A stretch of DNA of 35,033 nucleotides, from the NCBI GenBank assembly GCA_017651185.1, contig JAGCDJ010000035.1, positions 1 through 35,033 of the forward strand, in the 5' to 3' direction. Source of the stretch: Bacteroidales bacterium. Lineage in GTDB: Bacteria; Bacteroidota; Bacteroidia; Bacteroidales; ML635J-15. How positions within the stretch are numbered: position 1 is the first letter of the stretch; the number at the start of each line of letters is the position of its first letter. Under the pieces are notes generated by a model, which worked only from the letters and a program-made list of their open reading frames with translations, was not told the DNA's origin and did not search any database. Of the stretch, positions 1-7,209 are shown one piece after another. Made by a program: the position numbers and the translations under genes.

Positions 1-67
1 GAATACAGAAAACTTCTGGAACTTCAGCAGCGGACTGTTCACTGCACTCGTATGTAAAGAGCTGCAT
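1..67 (-). CDS. Possible 5' end of an unrecognised gene (partial)
   Basis: An ATG on the minus strand at 67 opens a frame that stays open to the window edge (22 codons, beginning MQLFTYE). It lies downstream of and in the same direction as the SSB operon, so it could be its next gene. The fragment is too short to recognise, and a 12-bp hairpin lies between it and the last SSB gene. The overlapping plus-strand frame is also open to about position 89, so the coding strand is not certain. Confidence 0.3.
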   Translation of the reverse strand, partial: MQLFTYECSEQSAAEVPEVFCI

Positions 68-113
68 TGTTGTTGCTCTTTTTTTTGACTATACGTGAAT
101 TTTATACCACAAA

Positions 114-141
114 TCAGCGGTCACACTAATGTGACCGCTGA
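114..141. other. Perfect 12-bp stem-loop downstream of ssb
   Basis: TCAGCGGTCACA (114-125) and TGTGACCGCTGA (130-141) form a perfect 12-bp stem with a 4-nt loop, 14 bp after the stop of the last SSB gene on the minus strand. Only a very short T stretch follows on either strand. It is therefore a weak terminator or an mRNA 3'-end/processing hairpin rather than a classical intrinsic terminator. Confidence 0.55.
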
Positions 142-154
142 GCCATCCTTAGCA

Positions 155-490
155 TTAACGTTTTTCCGGTTTGCAAAACAATATCCGATCTGCAACAACC
201 TCGTACGATTGCCGTTCGACACCATTTCTATCAGTATAGCAGTTCTGTTTCAGGCAACCGTCAACTACAACCTCGTAACCTTTTGATATTTTGGTTTTCA
301 CCATATCGGCAAGACTTCCCCACGCAACAACATTATGCCACTGCGTTTCCTTAACGACCTTGTCGTTATGCTTTGAAAATTCGGATGTGGCAACAGAAAT
401 TCTTGCCAACTTCGTTCCGCCAGGAAATTCATAAAACTTTGGATCTCCGCCCAGATTTCCAATCAACTGTACTCTATTTCGTAAATTCAT
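155..490 (-). CDS. ssb: Single-stranded DNA-binding protein (third SSB of the operon)
   Basis: A 111-aa OB-fold protein of the SSB family. It starts MNLRNRVQLIGNLG, then has KLARISVAT, ETQWHNVVAW and a C-terminal strand VVADRIL, which is the standard SSB core (family cores are about 105-115 aa). An upstream GTG at 514 would add eight residues. The ATG at 490 is preferred because it gives the same MNLRN start as the paralogue at 1438-1803. The flexible tail and acidic tip (DDDIPF type) that recruit partner proteins are missing, so this is probably a specialised SSB rather than the housekeeping one. It lies 17 bp after the preceding SSB gene, consistent with co-transcription. Confidence 0.88.
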   Translation of the reverse strand: MNLRNRVQLIGNLGGDPKFYEFPGGTKLARISVATSEFSKHNDKVVKETQWHNVVAWGSLADMVKTKISKGYEVVVDGCLKQNCYTDRNGVERQSYEVVADRILFCKPEKR

Positions 491-507
491 AACTGTAATT
501 TTAACAA

Positions 508-861
508 TTAACACTCTGCTTCATCGGCATTCTGCACACCTCTTTTCTCACTAATAATTTCTTCAGCAACAACCTCGGTAATATACCGTCTGACTTTATT
601 CTGGTCGTCGTAACTGCGACTTGCCAGACGTCCCATAACAACAACTCGCGAACCTTTCGTGCATTTTTCCGCCACAAAATCGGCATTTGCATTCCATGCA
701 ACCACATTGTGCCACTCGGTTTTTGCGACTTGCTTGCCGTTCTCAAAATAATTCTCCGTTGTAGCCAACGAAAATCTTGCTACTTTACCATTCTTTGTCT
801 CTGCTACCTTCGGGTCGGTTCCAAGATTTCCGACCAATCTTACAAAATTTCTTGTATCCAT
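508..861 (-). CDS. ssb: Single-stranded DNA-binding protein (second SSB of the operon)
   Basis: A 117-aa SSB-family protein starting MDTRNFVRLVGNLG, followed by KVARFSLATTENY, KTEWHNVVAWN, a GSRVVVMGRL strand and ITEVVAEEI. This is a single OB fold without the long Gly/Pro linker. The C-terminus (NADEAEC) is mildly acidic but does not match the conserved tip that binds partners in canonical SSB. It is clearly diverged from the other two SSB genes here, so the three are not recent duplicates. It is separated from the upstream unrecognised gene by a 130-bp stretch and followed 17 bp later by the next SSB gene. Confidence 0.88.
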   Translation of the reverse strand: MDTRNFVRLVGNLGTDPKVAETKNGKVARFSLATTENYFENGKQVAKTEWHNVVAWNANADFVAEKCTKGSRVVVMGRLASRSYDDQNKVRRYITEVVAEEIISEKRGVQNADEAEC

Positions 862-991
862 TTTCTTTAAATTTTTGTTAGTTAATTATAAATTCCTAAT
901 TTTGCATCGCCTTTTGAGATTTGGCACCACCCCCGCTATTGCGGTGCGGACCCTTAAATAGGGAGGAAACGGCCGGTCACTAAGGCTTTTT
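862..991 (-). other. Intra-operon gap with an unusual GC-rich stretch
   Basis: The gap between the 142-aa gene and the second SSB gene carries a GC-rich block (about 925-985) in an otherwise AT-rich region. It contains two small hairpin potentials: CCGC/GCGG around a TATT loop near 929-940, and CCCT/AGGG around 951-963. No long T-run follows and no Bacteroidetes promoter match is seen. It may be an mRNA processing or structured leader element for the two downstream SSB genes. I do not recognise it as a known riboswitch. Confidence 0.3.
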
Positions 992-1420
992 TTATTTATT
1001 ATCTCCCCTATCAGAATAAAAACTTTTCAAAACTGCGACACCATTGTCTTCAACAAATTTCAAAACAGTACTAATCTTTACATCACCACAATATTTTTCT
1101 ATACGATACACAATATATCCGTTACTGACATAATGCGTTCCATATTCTACAACCTCATAAAAGGTTAGAATTTCCCAAGCTGTTACCCAATGAATTTTTG
1201 TAGCATAATGGTTCTTTAGAATATGTTGCGAACCTGTACTAACTTTGTTAGAATAAATCTTTATTCGCACACTTTTTCCGTCCATATCAGTTACATTTAT
1301 GTAAGTTGATGCACCTTTCTTCTTTGTAAAAGCATTGAATACCCTTTTCTGCTCCTCATTCAGTTCCCTATCGCCGACTTCAGCTTTGAATAATGCTATT
1401 TTTTCATCAATGAGAGCCAT
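992..1420 (-). CDS. Unrecognised 142-aa protein between SSB genes
   Basis: A 142-aa protein with no signal peptide or membrane segment. Residues 1-35 are charged and probably helical (MALIDEKIALFKAEVGDREL). The C-terminal half has the order GSQHILKNH, then ITFY-like strands, YRIEKY, STVLKFV and a terminal AVLKSFYSDR. A conserved-looking HILxxH followed by a strand-rich region ending in an FYSDR-like box is reminiscent of the small barnase/EndoU/RelE-like nuclease domains (PBECR group) found in phage proteins. That resemblance is only an inference from pattern. The gene starts 17 bp after the first SSB gene and lies within the operon, so its role is probably linked to single-stranded DNA or to a mobile element. 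Confidence 0.6.
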   Translation of the reverse strand: MALIDEKIALFKAEVGDRELNEEQKRVFNAFTKKKGASTYINVTDMDGKSVRIKIYSNKVSTGSQHILKNHYATKIHWVTAWEILTFYEVVEYGTHYVSNGYIVYRIEKYCGDVKISTVLKFVEDNGVAVLKSFYSDRGDNK

Positions 1421-1437
1421 AACCGAAAAGCAAAACC

Positions 1438-1803
1438 TTACGCAATATTCTTCTCAATCTTTGCATCTGCACGTTTGAGTTGTCTTACCATAATACTATC
1501 GGCAACAATCTCTGAGATCTTGCGCTCGTTGCCGTTGCGGTCGGTAAATGTGCTGCTTACTATGCTACCCATCACTATGACTTCGCTACCAGTGGAAACT
1601 TCACGGTTTTGCAATACCTCAGCAAGTTTATTCCATGCCGTCACTCTGTGCCACTGCGTTTCTCGCACATATTTACCTTCTTTTTTATAAACATCGGTAG
1701 TTGCGAGCGAGAAGCGAGCGAGTTTTCTACCATTTTCAAATTCCCTAATCTGCGGTTCCGAACCCAGATTGCCAATTAGCTGTACGCGATTTCTTAAATT
1801 CAT
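1438..1803 (-). CDS. ssb: Single-stranded DNA-binding protein (first SSB of the operon)
   Basis: A 121-aa SSB-family OB-fold protein. It begins MNLRNRVQLIGNLGSEP and has GRKLARFSLATTDVY, RETQWHRVTAWNKLAE, GSEVIVMGSI and RKISEIVADSIMV. The fold is complete, but the C-terminus is basic (KRADAKIEKNIA) rather than acidic, so the partner-binding tip of canonical SSB is absent. It heads a minus-strand operon of three SSB paralogues plus one unrecognised gene. Four helically spaced CGTTT motifs lie about 100-130 bp upstream of the start. Either an accessory/mobile-element SSB or a specialised chromosomal SSB is possible. Confidence 0.9.
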   Translation of the reverse strand: MNLRNRVQLIGNLGSEPQIREFENGRKLARFSLATTDVYKKEGKYVRETQWHRVTAWNKLAEVLQNREVSTGSEVIVMGSIVSSTFTDRNGNERKISEIVADSIMVRQLKRADAKIEKNIA

Positions 1804-1897
1804 AATTGTAAAATTTTAAACATTAAACATTTTGTTCGGACTTCGTTTTGAAATCCGATGCAAAAGTCGGGTGATTCGAAAACATGAGTCGGTTTTT

Positions 1898-1936
1898 AAA
1901 CGTTTACTTTCGTTTATTAGTCGTTTCTTGTCGTTT
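1898..1936. promoter_or_regulatory. Four phased CGTTT repeats upstream of the SSB operon
   Basis: CGTTT occurs at 1901, 1911, 1922 and 1932, with spacings of 10, 11 and 10 bp, so one copy per helical turn. The first copy sits in the palindrome AAACGTTT. A near-match to the -7 element (GACTTTTG on the minus strand, 1861-1868) lies between them and the first SSB gene. The layout suggests a multi-site operator or activator site for the SSB operon. An iteron function is an alternative. Confidence 0.45.
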
Positions 1937-2000
1937 ATACACGGATATATTGCTAATTAACAATCCAATACACCACAACGCTCACTTATCCTATTGGACA

Positions 2001-2030
2001 AAAAAAGGGTGACATAGCTGCCACCCTTTT
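2001..2030 (-). terminator. Intrinsic terminator of the metallopeptidase gene
   Basis: GGGTG/CACCC extended by A/T pairs forms a stem of about 9 bp. On the minus strand it is followed by seven T's. It lies 24 bp beyond the stop codon at 2054. Confidence 0.8.
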
Positions 2031-2053
2031 GCATTTTTATGAAAATTCTATTC

Positions 2054-4117
2054 CTAATTCATCATTGCCAATGCCCTTCTAACTCCAGCCAATGTAGGTT
2101 CGCCAGAAATTTCTGCACCAACTGCACCCCTCATCCAAGCTTGCGGAGTAATTGAACCTTGCAAAAGTATTCTTGTGAGTTCCTCGGCAAATGGCTTGTC
2201 TGCCATATAGGTTTCAATCTGGTAATCGATAAGGTGTCCTACTGGATAGTTGGCCAAATACAATGGAGAATCAATCATGTGCGAGTAGATTGCAAGAATC
2301 GGAGAATCCTTCACTCCAAAAACTGGTGCATAATACTTGTTCCAAACATCCTTTGCAATTGAAACCACGGCATCGCGGAGTTCCTGAGCATTTGCATCCT
2401 GATTTTCGTACATCCAGCGCCACATATATAAGTCAACCAACGAAACACCCATAATTTCGTATGCCGACCAGCAGTTTTCCAATGCTGCCATTGCTTCCTT
2501 TTCATCGGACGAATCGCCCTTGGCCTGTCCAAGAAGCTTCAAATCGCGACCTTGGAACATAAATGCGACAGCTTCGGTAAATGCCGTGTTAGGAATACCT
2601 TTCAACATATAGTAGTCGATGTCGTAGAGCGTAATGGTCTGCTCAACACAATGTCCAAGTTCATGAACAGCAATGTTGTAACCCTTGTAATCCATACCGC
2701 TTTTTGCAATTCTTGTACGCAAGTGAGCCACATCGCCCTTCATTTCGCTGCCCCAAGCATGACCAGCACCTCGTGCCGGATCAACACTGATTTTTGCTGC
2801 AATGTAGTTTGCTTTTTCGCGCGACCATCCCAAATCGCTAAGTATACGAGGAATATCGCGGCCAAATGCCGACGGATTCGGATAGCGCTGACGGGTTATG
2901 CGGTCGAGTTCTGCCTCGTTCATGTCGTTGCGGGCGGTAAAACCATTGTACCATATATCGTATGGCTGCAACGGACGACCTAAACGCTTTGAAATCAGCT
3001 GTCCCACTTGCGCAATCTCGGGTGCGGAAATGAAATCAATGAACAACTTTTCCACCTCATCTTGAGTAAGTTCCATAGTCTCGTCGAAAGCTCTTTCGAT
3101 ATAGGTCGGATAAACCGAATTGAACTTGTCCATTGCCGACAAAGCCTTGAAATTGTACAAGATATGTTCGTAGCGGGTAAACGGTTCTGCAGGACTTGAA
3201 ACTTCTGCACCGTCCTTGTAGAGCTTGTTGGTGCGAGGATTCCACTGGTATTTGTCTGAATTAATTACATCTTGTGGAATATCTTGATTTACAATATGAA
3301 GCATAACATCATAAATCATCTGCTGCTTTTCAAGTCCGTATTCCGAATCTGAATAGTCCGACTTCAGTTCGTCGCGCAAATTCCAGTGGCTTATGAGTTT
3401 CATATCCTTTGGGAATAAGGTATTGCCATTGTTATCAATCAAGTTGCCCATATAAATGTTGTAGCTTGATATGTAGTTGTCTGCGTTGGTCATAGCAATA
3501 TTTGCAGCCTGCTCGTACTCTGCCGGGATTCTGGATGTAAACCTGTCGCCAAGTCGTGCGTATGCCCAATCCTGACGGGTCCAGTTGTCGCAAAGCTGCT
3601 TCTTTTCGGCAAGCGAGTAAGATGGGAAATTAAGCACGATGTAGAAGGCCATCTTGTTGGCAAACAAATCGTCCTTAACGTGTGCCGTTGTCGAATATGC
3701 GCCCATTGCCTCGTCAACGAAATCAATTTCGCCCATATCGAGATGCAAAGGTTCCATCAACTTGATGGTCATTGTGTTGCCGTAACCGTAAAGGATTTCA
3801 AGATTGCGTTCGATTTTCTTGTAGGTCTCCAACCTCTTTGCTGAGTCAAGTACAAAGTTAGTCATACAGAAATCGTAGAAATCGTCGAGCGAACCATCCT
3901 GCGCCTGCCAAAGGGCAGCAACCTGTGTTACACCTTTTTCTATCCTATCGGCATCCTGTCCGTTGCAGAATTCCTTCAAGCTGCGTACTGTCCTTTCAAT
4001 ATCGTTCTGCGGAATCCTGAATTCTGCCATTACAACATCATTATTAGTGCTCGTATCCTTGCACGAAACAAAAAAAGCCATTGACAAAACAATTAATGGG
4101 AAAACTATTCTTTTCAT
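2054..4117 (-). CDS. Lipoprotein zinc metallopeptidase (HEXXH, gluzincin type)
   Basis: A 687-aa putative exported peptidase. The N-terminus has a hydrophobic signal ending in a lipobox-like FVSC with the lipidated Cys at residue 19, so it should be membrane-anchored on the periplasmic or outer-membrane side. HELGH at residues 485-489 is the zinc motif, and TEAVAF about 26 residues further on (Glu near 515) supplies the third ligand expected of gluzincins. Size and spacing resemble the M2/M3-like all-helical peptidases, but I cannot assign a MEROPS family. An upstream TTG at 4123 is rejected as the start because ATG 4117 begins a standard signal sequence. It follows the serine hydrolase gene by 29 bp on the same strand, so the two probably form an operon that ends at the terminator at 2001-2030. 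Confidence 0.8.
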   Translation of the reverse strand: MKRIVFPLIVLSMAFFVSCKDTSTNNDVVMAEFRIPQNDIERTVRSLKEFCNGQDADRIEKGVTQVAALWQAQDGSLDDFYDFCMTNFVLDSAKRLETYKKIERNLEILYGYGNTMTIKLMEPLHLDMGEIDFVDEAMGAYSTTAHVKDDLFANKMAFYIVLNFPSYSLAEKKQLCDNWTRQDWAYARLGDRFTSRIPAEYEQAANIAMTNADNYISSYNIYMGNLIDNNGNTLFPKDMKLISHWNLRDELKSDYSDSEYGLEKQQMIYDVMLHIVNQDIPQDVINSDKYQWNPRTNKLYKDGAEVSSPAEPFTRYEHILYNFKALSAMDKFNSVYPTYIERAFDETMELTQDEVEKLFIDFISAPEIAQVGQLISKRLGRPLQPYDIWYNGFTARNDMNEAELDRITRQRYPNPSAFGRDIPRILSDLGWSREKANYIAAKISVDPARGAGHAWGSEMKGDVAHLRTRIAKSGMDYKGYNIAVHELGHCVEQTITLYDIDYYMLKGIPNTAFTEAVAFMFQGRDLKLLGQAKGDSSDEKEAMAALENCWSAYEIMGVSLVDLYMWRWMYENQDANAQELRDAVVSIAKDVWNKYYAPVFGVKDSPILAIYSHMIDSPLYLANYPVGHLIDYQIETYMADKPFAEELTRILLQGSITPQAWMRGAVGAEISGEPTLAGVRRALAMMN

Positions 4118-4146
4118 AATCAATACTTTTAATTTTGCTATATTTT

Positions 4147-5469
4147 TTACATTTTCTTTCGTAAAACTAATTTCGCTCCATTCTGGAATAAAGTCATTGT
4201 ATTCTTTTTCGGATTAAATTCAAATTTTGCACCTATCTGGTCGCACTTAAATTTGTCCTTGTCAACTGCCTCAAGCGGAATAGCATCATCTCCAATCTGC
4301 GCAATCAATGTGTTTCCTTCTCTTGTGACAATAAAATCCAAACCAATTTTCTTGGAAACATACACGCCCAAATAAATGTCCAAATCCTCCGAAGCCACAT
4401 TATAGAATTCTGGTAATTCGTAAGGTTTGCCGTAAACTGCGCTTAAAACCGCCTTTTTAATATCTCCGATTTTAAAATTACGCCCATTAGAAGTCATGGC
4501 ATACGAAATATTTCCGTCGTCAAAATGCGAATAAACAGAAACAAAACCATCTATTGCCCCCGTGTGTCCCAAACCAATGTTATCGCCAAAAGGAATCTCG
4601 AACAGCCCGAGACCATAGTCGTCCTTAATGGTTTTCATTATTTTGAGACTTTCATCAGTCAGAAGCCTTCCACCAAACAAAGCGTCAGCGAATTTTGTCA
4701 AGTCGGTAGGCGTTGACAATATTGCACCCGCACCCATCGGAACAGTCCAGTCTGTTTCGTTTTCTACCTTCCAAGAACCCAAGAAGCGGTATGACCTGCA
4801 TTCGTTGTTGTTCGGGTTGGTTTTTCCAAAAATATATGTGTCGGTCAGACCAATTGGCTTGACAATGTATTCCTGCAACAAGTCGGAATATGGTTTCGAG
4901 AAAGTCTTTTCAAGTATGTAGGTCAATAACACATAGTTCGAATTGCTGTAGTCGGACTTGCTGTCGGGCTCAAAATCGCTGCCGCCTTTTTCGATAATCG
5001 CCAGCATTTCGTTTTCCGTCTTTGGTTGCGTACACCAATCCAGATAGTCATCGTCGTGTGTAAAATCGTGTATTCCACTCCTATGGCTTAGCAAATGCCT
5101 TACAGTTATTTTCTGTGAATTTGCGATTGCCGGAAACCATTTGTCAATAGTTTGGTCAAGGTCTATTTTCTTTTCTTCAACAGCCTTCAAAACCAGAACC
5201 GCCGTAAACGATTTCGAGGCAGAACCGATTCTATATTTGGATTTTTCGGTTGCTTTAACCTTGTTTTCGACATCAGCATAGCCGATTGCTTTTGTGTAGA
5301 TAATCTCCCCATTCTTCGCAACGGCAACACTTCCCATAAACTTGTTGTTTTCTTCAAGTTTATCGAAATAATTGTCCAACTTTGCCCTGTCGAAGAGATT
5401 CTGTGCAAATACGCCACCGCCCAATATCAGGAGTACGAACGCTATTAATATACGGGTATAATATTTCAT
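4147..5469 (-). CDS. Exported serine hydrolase, beta-lactamase / PBP4-like (class C fold)
   Basis: A 440-aa protein of the serine beta-lactamase-related family. A signal peptide (hydrophobic core 7-20, cleavage after VFA near residue 22) directs it to the periplasm. The three catalytic boxes are in order: SxxK as S83-A-S-K86, YxN as Y174-S-N176 and the KTG-equivalent HTG at 302-304. The C-terminal part (about 345-440) is a small beta-rich extension common in esterase or peptidase members. The substrate cannot be told from sequence. D-amino-peptidase, esterase and carboxypeptidase activities all occur in this family, and true antibiotic hydrolysis is not implied. It is the first gene of a probable two-gene operon with the metallopeptidase. 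Confidence 0.88.
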   Translation of the reverse strand: MKYYTRILIAFVLLILGGGVFAQNLFDRAKLDNYFDKLEENNKFMGSVAVAKNGEIIYTKAIGYADVENKVKATEKSKYRIGSASKSFTAVLVLKAVEEKKIDLDQTIDKWFPAIANSQKITVRHLLSHRSGIHDFTHDDDYLDWCTQPKTENEMLAIIEKGGSDFEPDSKSDYSNSNYVLLTYILEKTFSKPYSDLLQEYIVKPIGLTDTYIFGKTNPNNNECRSYRFLGSWKVENETDWTVPMGAGAILSTPTDLTKFADALFGGRLLTDESLKIMKTIKDDYGLGLFEIPFGDNIGLGHTGAIDGFVSVYSHFDDGNISYAMTSNGRNFKIGDIKKAVLSAVYGKPYELPEFYNVASEDLDIYLGVYVSKKIGLDFIVTREGNTLIAQIGDDAIPLEAVDKDKFKCDQIGAKFEFNPKKNTMTLFQNGAKLVLRKKM

Positions 5470-5564
5470 AAAATTTTACTTTTATTGCAAAATTACATAT
5501 TTTTTCAAAATATGGCAAAATTTGTGGGATTTTTCAGGTTGGCAAATTATTCGTAAAATTTTAT

Positions 5565-5572
5565 TACTTTTG
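5565..5572 (+). promoter_or_regulatory. Bacteroidetes -7 element for the AAA-ATPase-like gene
   Basis: TACTTTTG matches the TAnnTTTG consensus exactly and lies 17 bp upstream of the start codon. A weak TTG-type -33 lies near 5539. Confidence 0.6.
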
Positions 5573-5589
5573 TCCTAAACTTTTCTGAT

Positions 5590-7146
5590 ATGGAGAAACG
5601 CAGATACCCAGTCGATACGCAGACTTTCAGCAATATTGTTGAAGGCAATTACGTTTATGTTGATAAGACAGCCTTGGTTTACAAGTTGGTGAAAGAATAC
5701 AGGTATGTTTTTCTTTCGCGTCCACGCCGTTTCGGAAAGTCGTTGCTGTGCAGTACTTTGAAGGAGTATTTTGAAGGCAACAAAGATATGTTCAAAGGTC
5801 TGCAAATGGCTGAACTGGAAAAGGACTGGGTGAAGTATCCTGTGATTCATCTGGATTTCAGCGATGACAAAAGCAATAATATCACTGACATAAAGACAAC
5901 AATAAGTGAATCGTTGCGAGAATACGAAAGTATATTTGGCGTTGAAAAGATAGTTGGTGGATTTAATAGCCGATTTACAAATATAATCAAGGCGGCATAT
6001 AAGAAATTCGGTCAAAAAGTAGTTGTAATTCTTGACGAATACGATGCGACAATGCTAAATGCCATTGACAATGACAGGTTGCAAAATCAGATTCGTACCA
6101 TGATGACAAACCTGTTTTCTCCAATAAAAAAACTTGACACATATCTTCGCTTCGTATTCATCACTGGCATAACAAAATTCTCGCAGATGTCAATTTTCTC
6201 GGCGTTGAATAACCTGCAGGACATATCGCTGATGCCAGAATTTGAAGCAATCTGCGGAATCTCAATGGACGAACTTACAACCACCTTAAAATCCGGACTT
6301 CAGGCATTTGCCAATGAAAATGATTATTCGTTTGAACAAACGGTAACATTGTTCAAAAACAAGTACGACGGCTACCATTTCTCAAAAGCAAAGCAGGATA
6401 TTTACAACCCGTTTGCAGTAATTAGGGCATTGAACGACAAAATGTTAAATAACTATTGGTTTCAGTCTGCCACTCCTACCGCACTCATAAAACTCATTAG
6501 GAAGTTTGACATCGAAATGTTTGACTACGAAATGGTCGAATGCGATTCGTCACGATTCAACCAGCCAGTTGAAAAAGTCACCGACTTGGTTCCGATCCTG
6601 TTCCAGACTGGTTATCTGACAATTAAAGATTACAATAAAGATTACGACACATACATACTTGGCTATCCTAACGAAGAAGTAAAATCGTCAATTGCAAATG
6701 TACTTTATAAATATAACTACAACACGCAGGAAAACATACCGTTGAAGAAGGCATACATCGATTTTTCAAGGGATGACGATTTGCCAAAATTCATCGAAGC
6801 GTTGAAAAAGTTCTTCCGCCGGTTCCCGTTCTCGCTAAACAATATGAACGAAAAACATTATCATTCAATTCTTTATACTGTTCTTACATCATTTGGAGCC
6901 AACATTGCGGCCAATCAAGAAACAGCACTCGGCAAGTCGGATTTGATTCTAAAGATGCCGAAAACCATTTATGTAATAGAACTTAAATACGACCAAAGCA
7001 CGCAATCAGCACTCAATCAGATAGATGACCGCGACTATAAGGCAGCCGTACTGGACGAGAATAAGCGCATAGTGAAACTGGCGATAAAGTTCTCGTCAAA
7101 GGACAGGAACATTGAGAGTTACGAAGCAGTGGAAGAAAAATTATAA
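5590..7146 (+). CDS. AAA-ATPase-like protein with C-terminal PD-(D/E)XK nuclease domain
   Basis: A 518-aa protein matching the architecture of the Bacteroidetes/anaerobe family with an N-terminal AAA-ATPase-like region (Pfam AAA-ATPase_like) and a C-terminal DUF1703 PD-(D/E)XK nuclease-like domain. Visible features are a YVDKT segment near 23, a Walker-A-like RPRRFGKS at 44-51, a Walker-B LDEYD at 148-152, and near residues 450-466 the nuclease core SDLIL...YVIELKYD. The family is usually present in many copies per genome and its physiological role is not established. Defence and mobile-element roles have been suggested from context only. It is monocistronic here, with its own -7 element and opposite-strand neighbours. 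Confidence 0.88.
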   Translation: MEKRRYPVDTQTFSNIVEGNYVYVDKTALVYKLVKEYRYVFLSRPRRFGKSLLCSTLKEYFEGNKDMFKGLQMAELEKDWVKYPVIHLDFSDDKSNNITDIKTTISESLREYESIFGVEKIVGGFNSRFTNIIKAAYKKFGQKVVVILDEYDATMLNAIDNDRLQNQIRTMMTNLFSPIKKLDTYLRFVFITGITKFSQMSIFSALNNLQDISLMPEFEAICGISMDELTTTLKSGLQAFANENDYSFEQTVTLFKNKYDGYHFSKAKQDIYNPFAVIRALNDKMLNNYWFQSATPTALIKLIRKFDIEMFDYEMVECDSSRFNQPVEKVTDLVPILFQTGYLTIKDYNKDYDTYILGYPNEEVKSSIANVLYKYNYNTQENIPLKKAYIDFSRDDDLPKFIEALKKFFRRFPFSLNNMNEKHYHSILYTVLTSFGANIAANQETALGKSDLILKMPKTIYVIELKYDQSTQSALNQIDDRDYKAAVLDENKRIVKLAIKFSSKDRNIESYEAVEEKL

Positions 7147-7160
7147 GGCATTTGCTTGAC

Positions 7161-7185
7161 AAAAAAGGACGGCAATACACCGTCC
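7161..7185 (-). terminator. Intrinsic terminator of the LRR gene
   Basis: GGACGG (7167-7172) pairs with CCGTCC (7180-7185). On the minus strand six T's follow. It lies 25 bp beyond the LRR gene stop and is convergent with the plus-strand gene ending at 7146. Confidence 0.8.
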
Positions 7186-7209
7186 AATTATATCGTATGT
7201 AATGTGATT

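Noticed and set aside
4147..5469. Antibiotic-resistance beta-lactamase
   Set aside because: The three motifs only prove the serine hydrolase fold. The C-terminal extension and operon context fit an esterase or peptidase at least as well.
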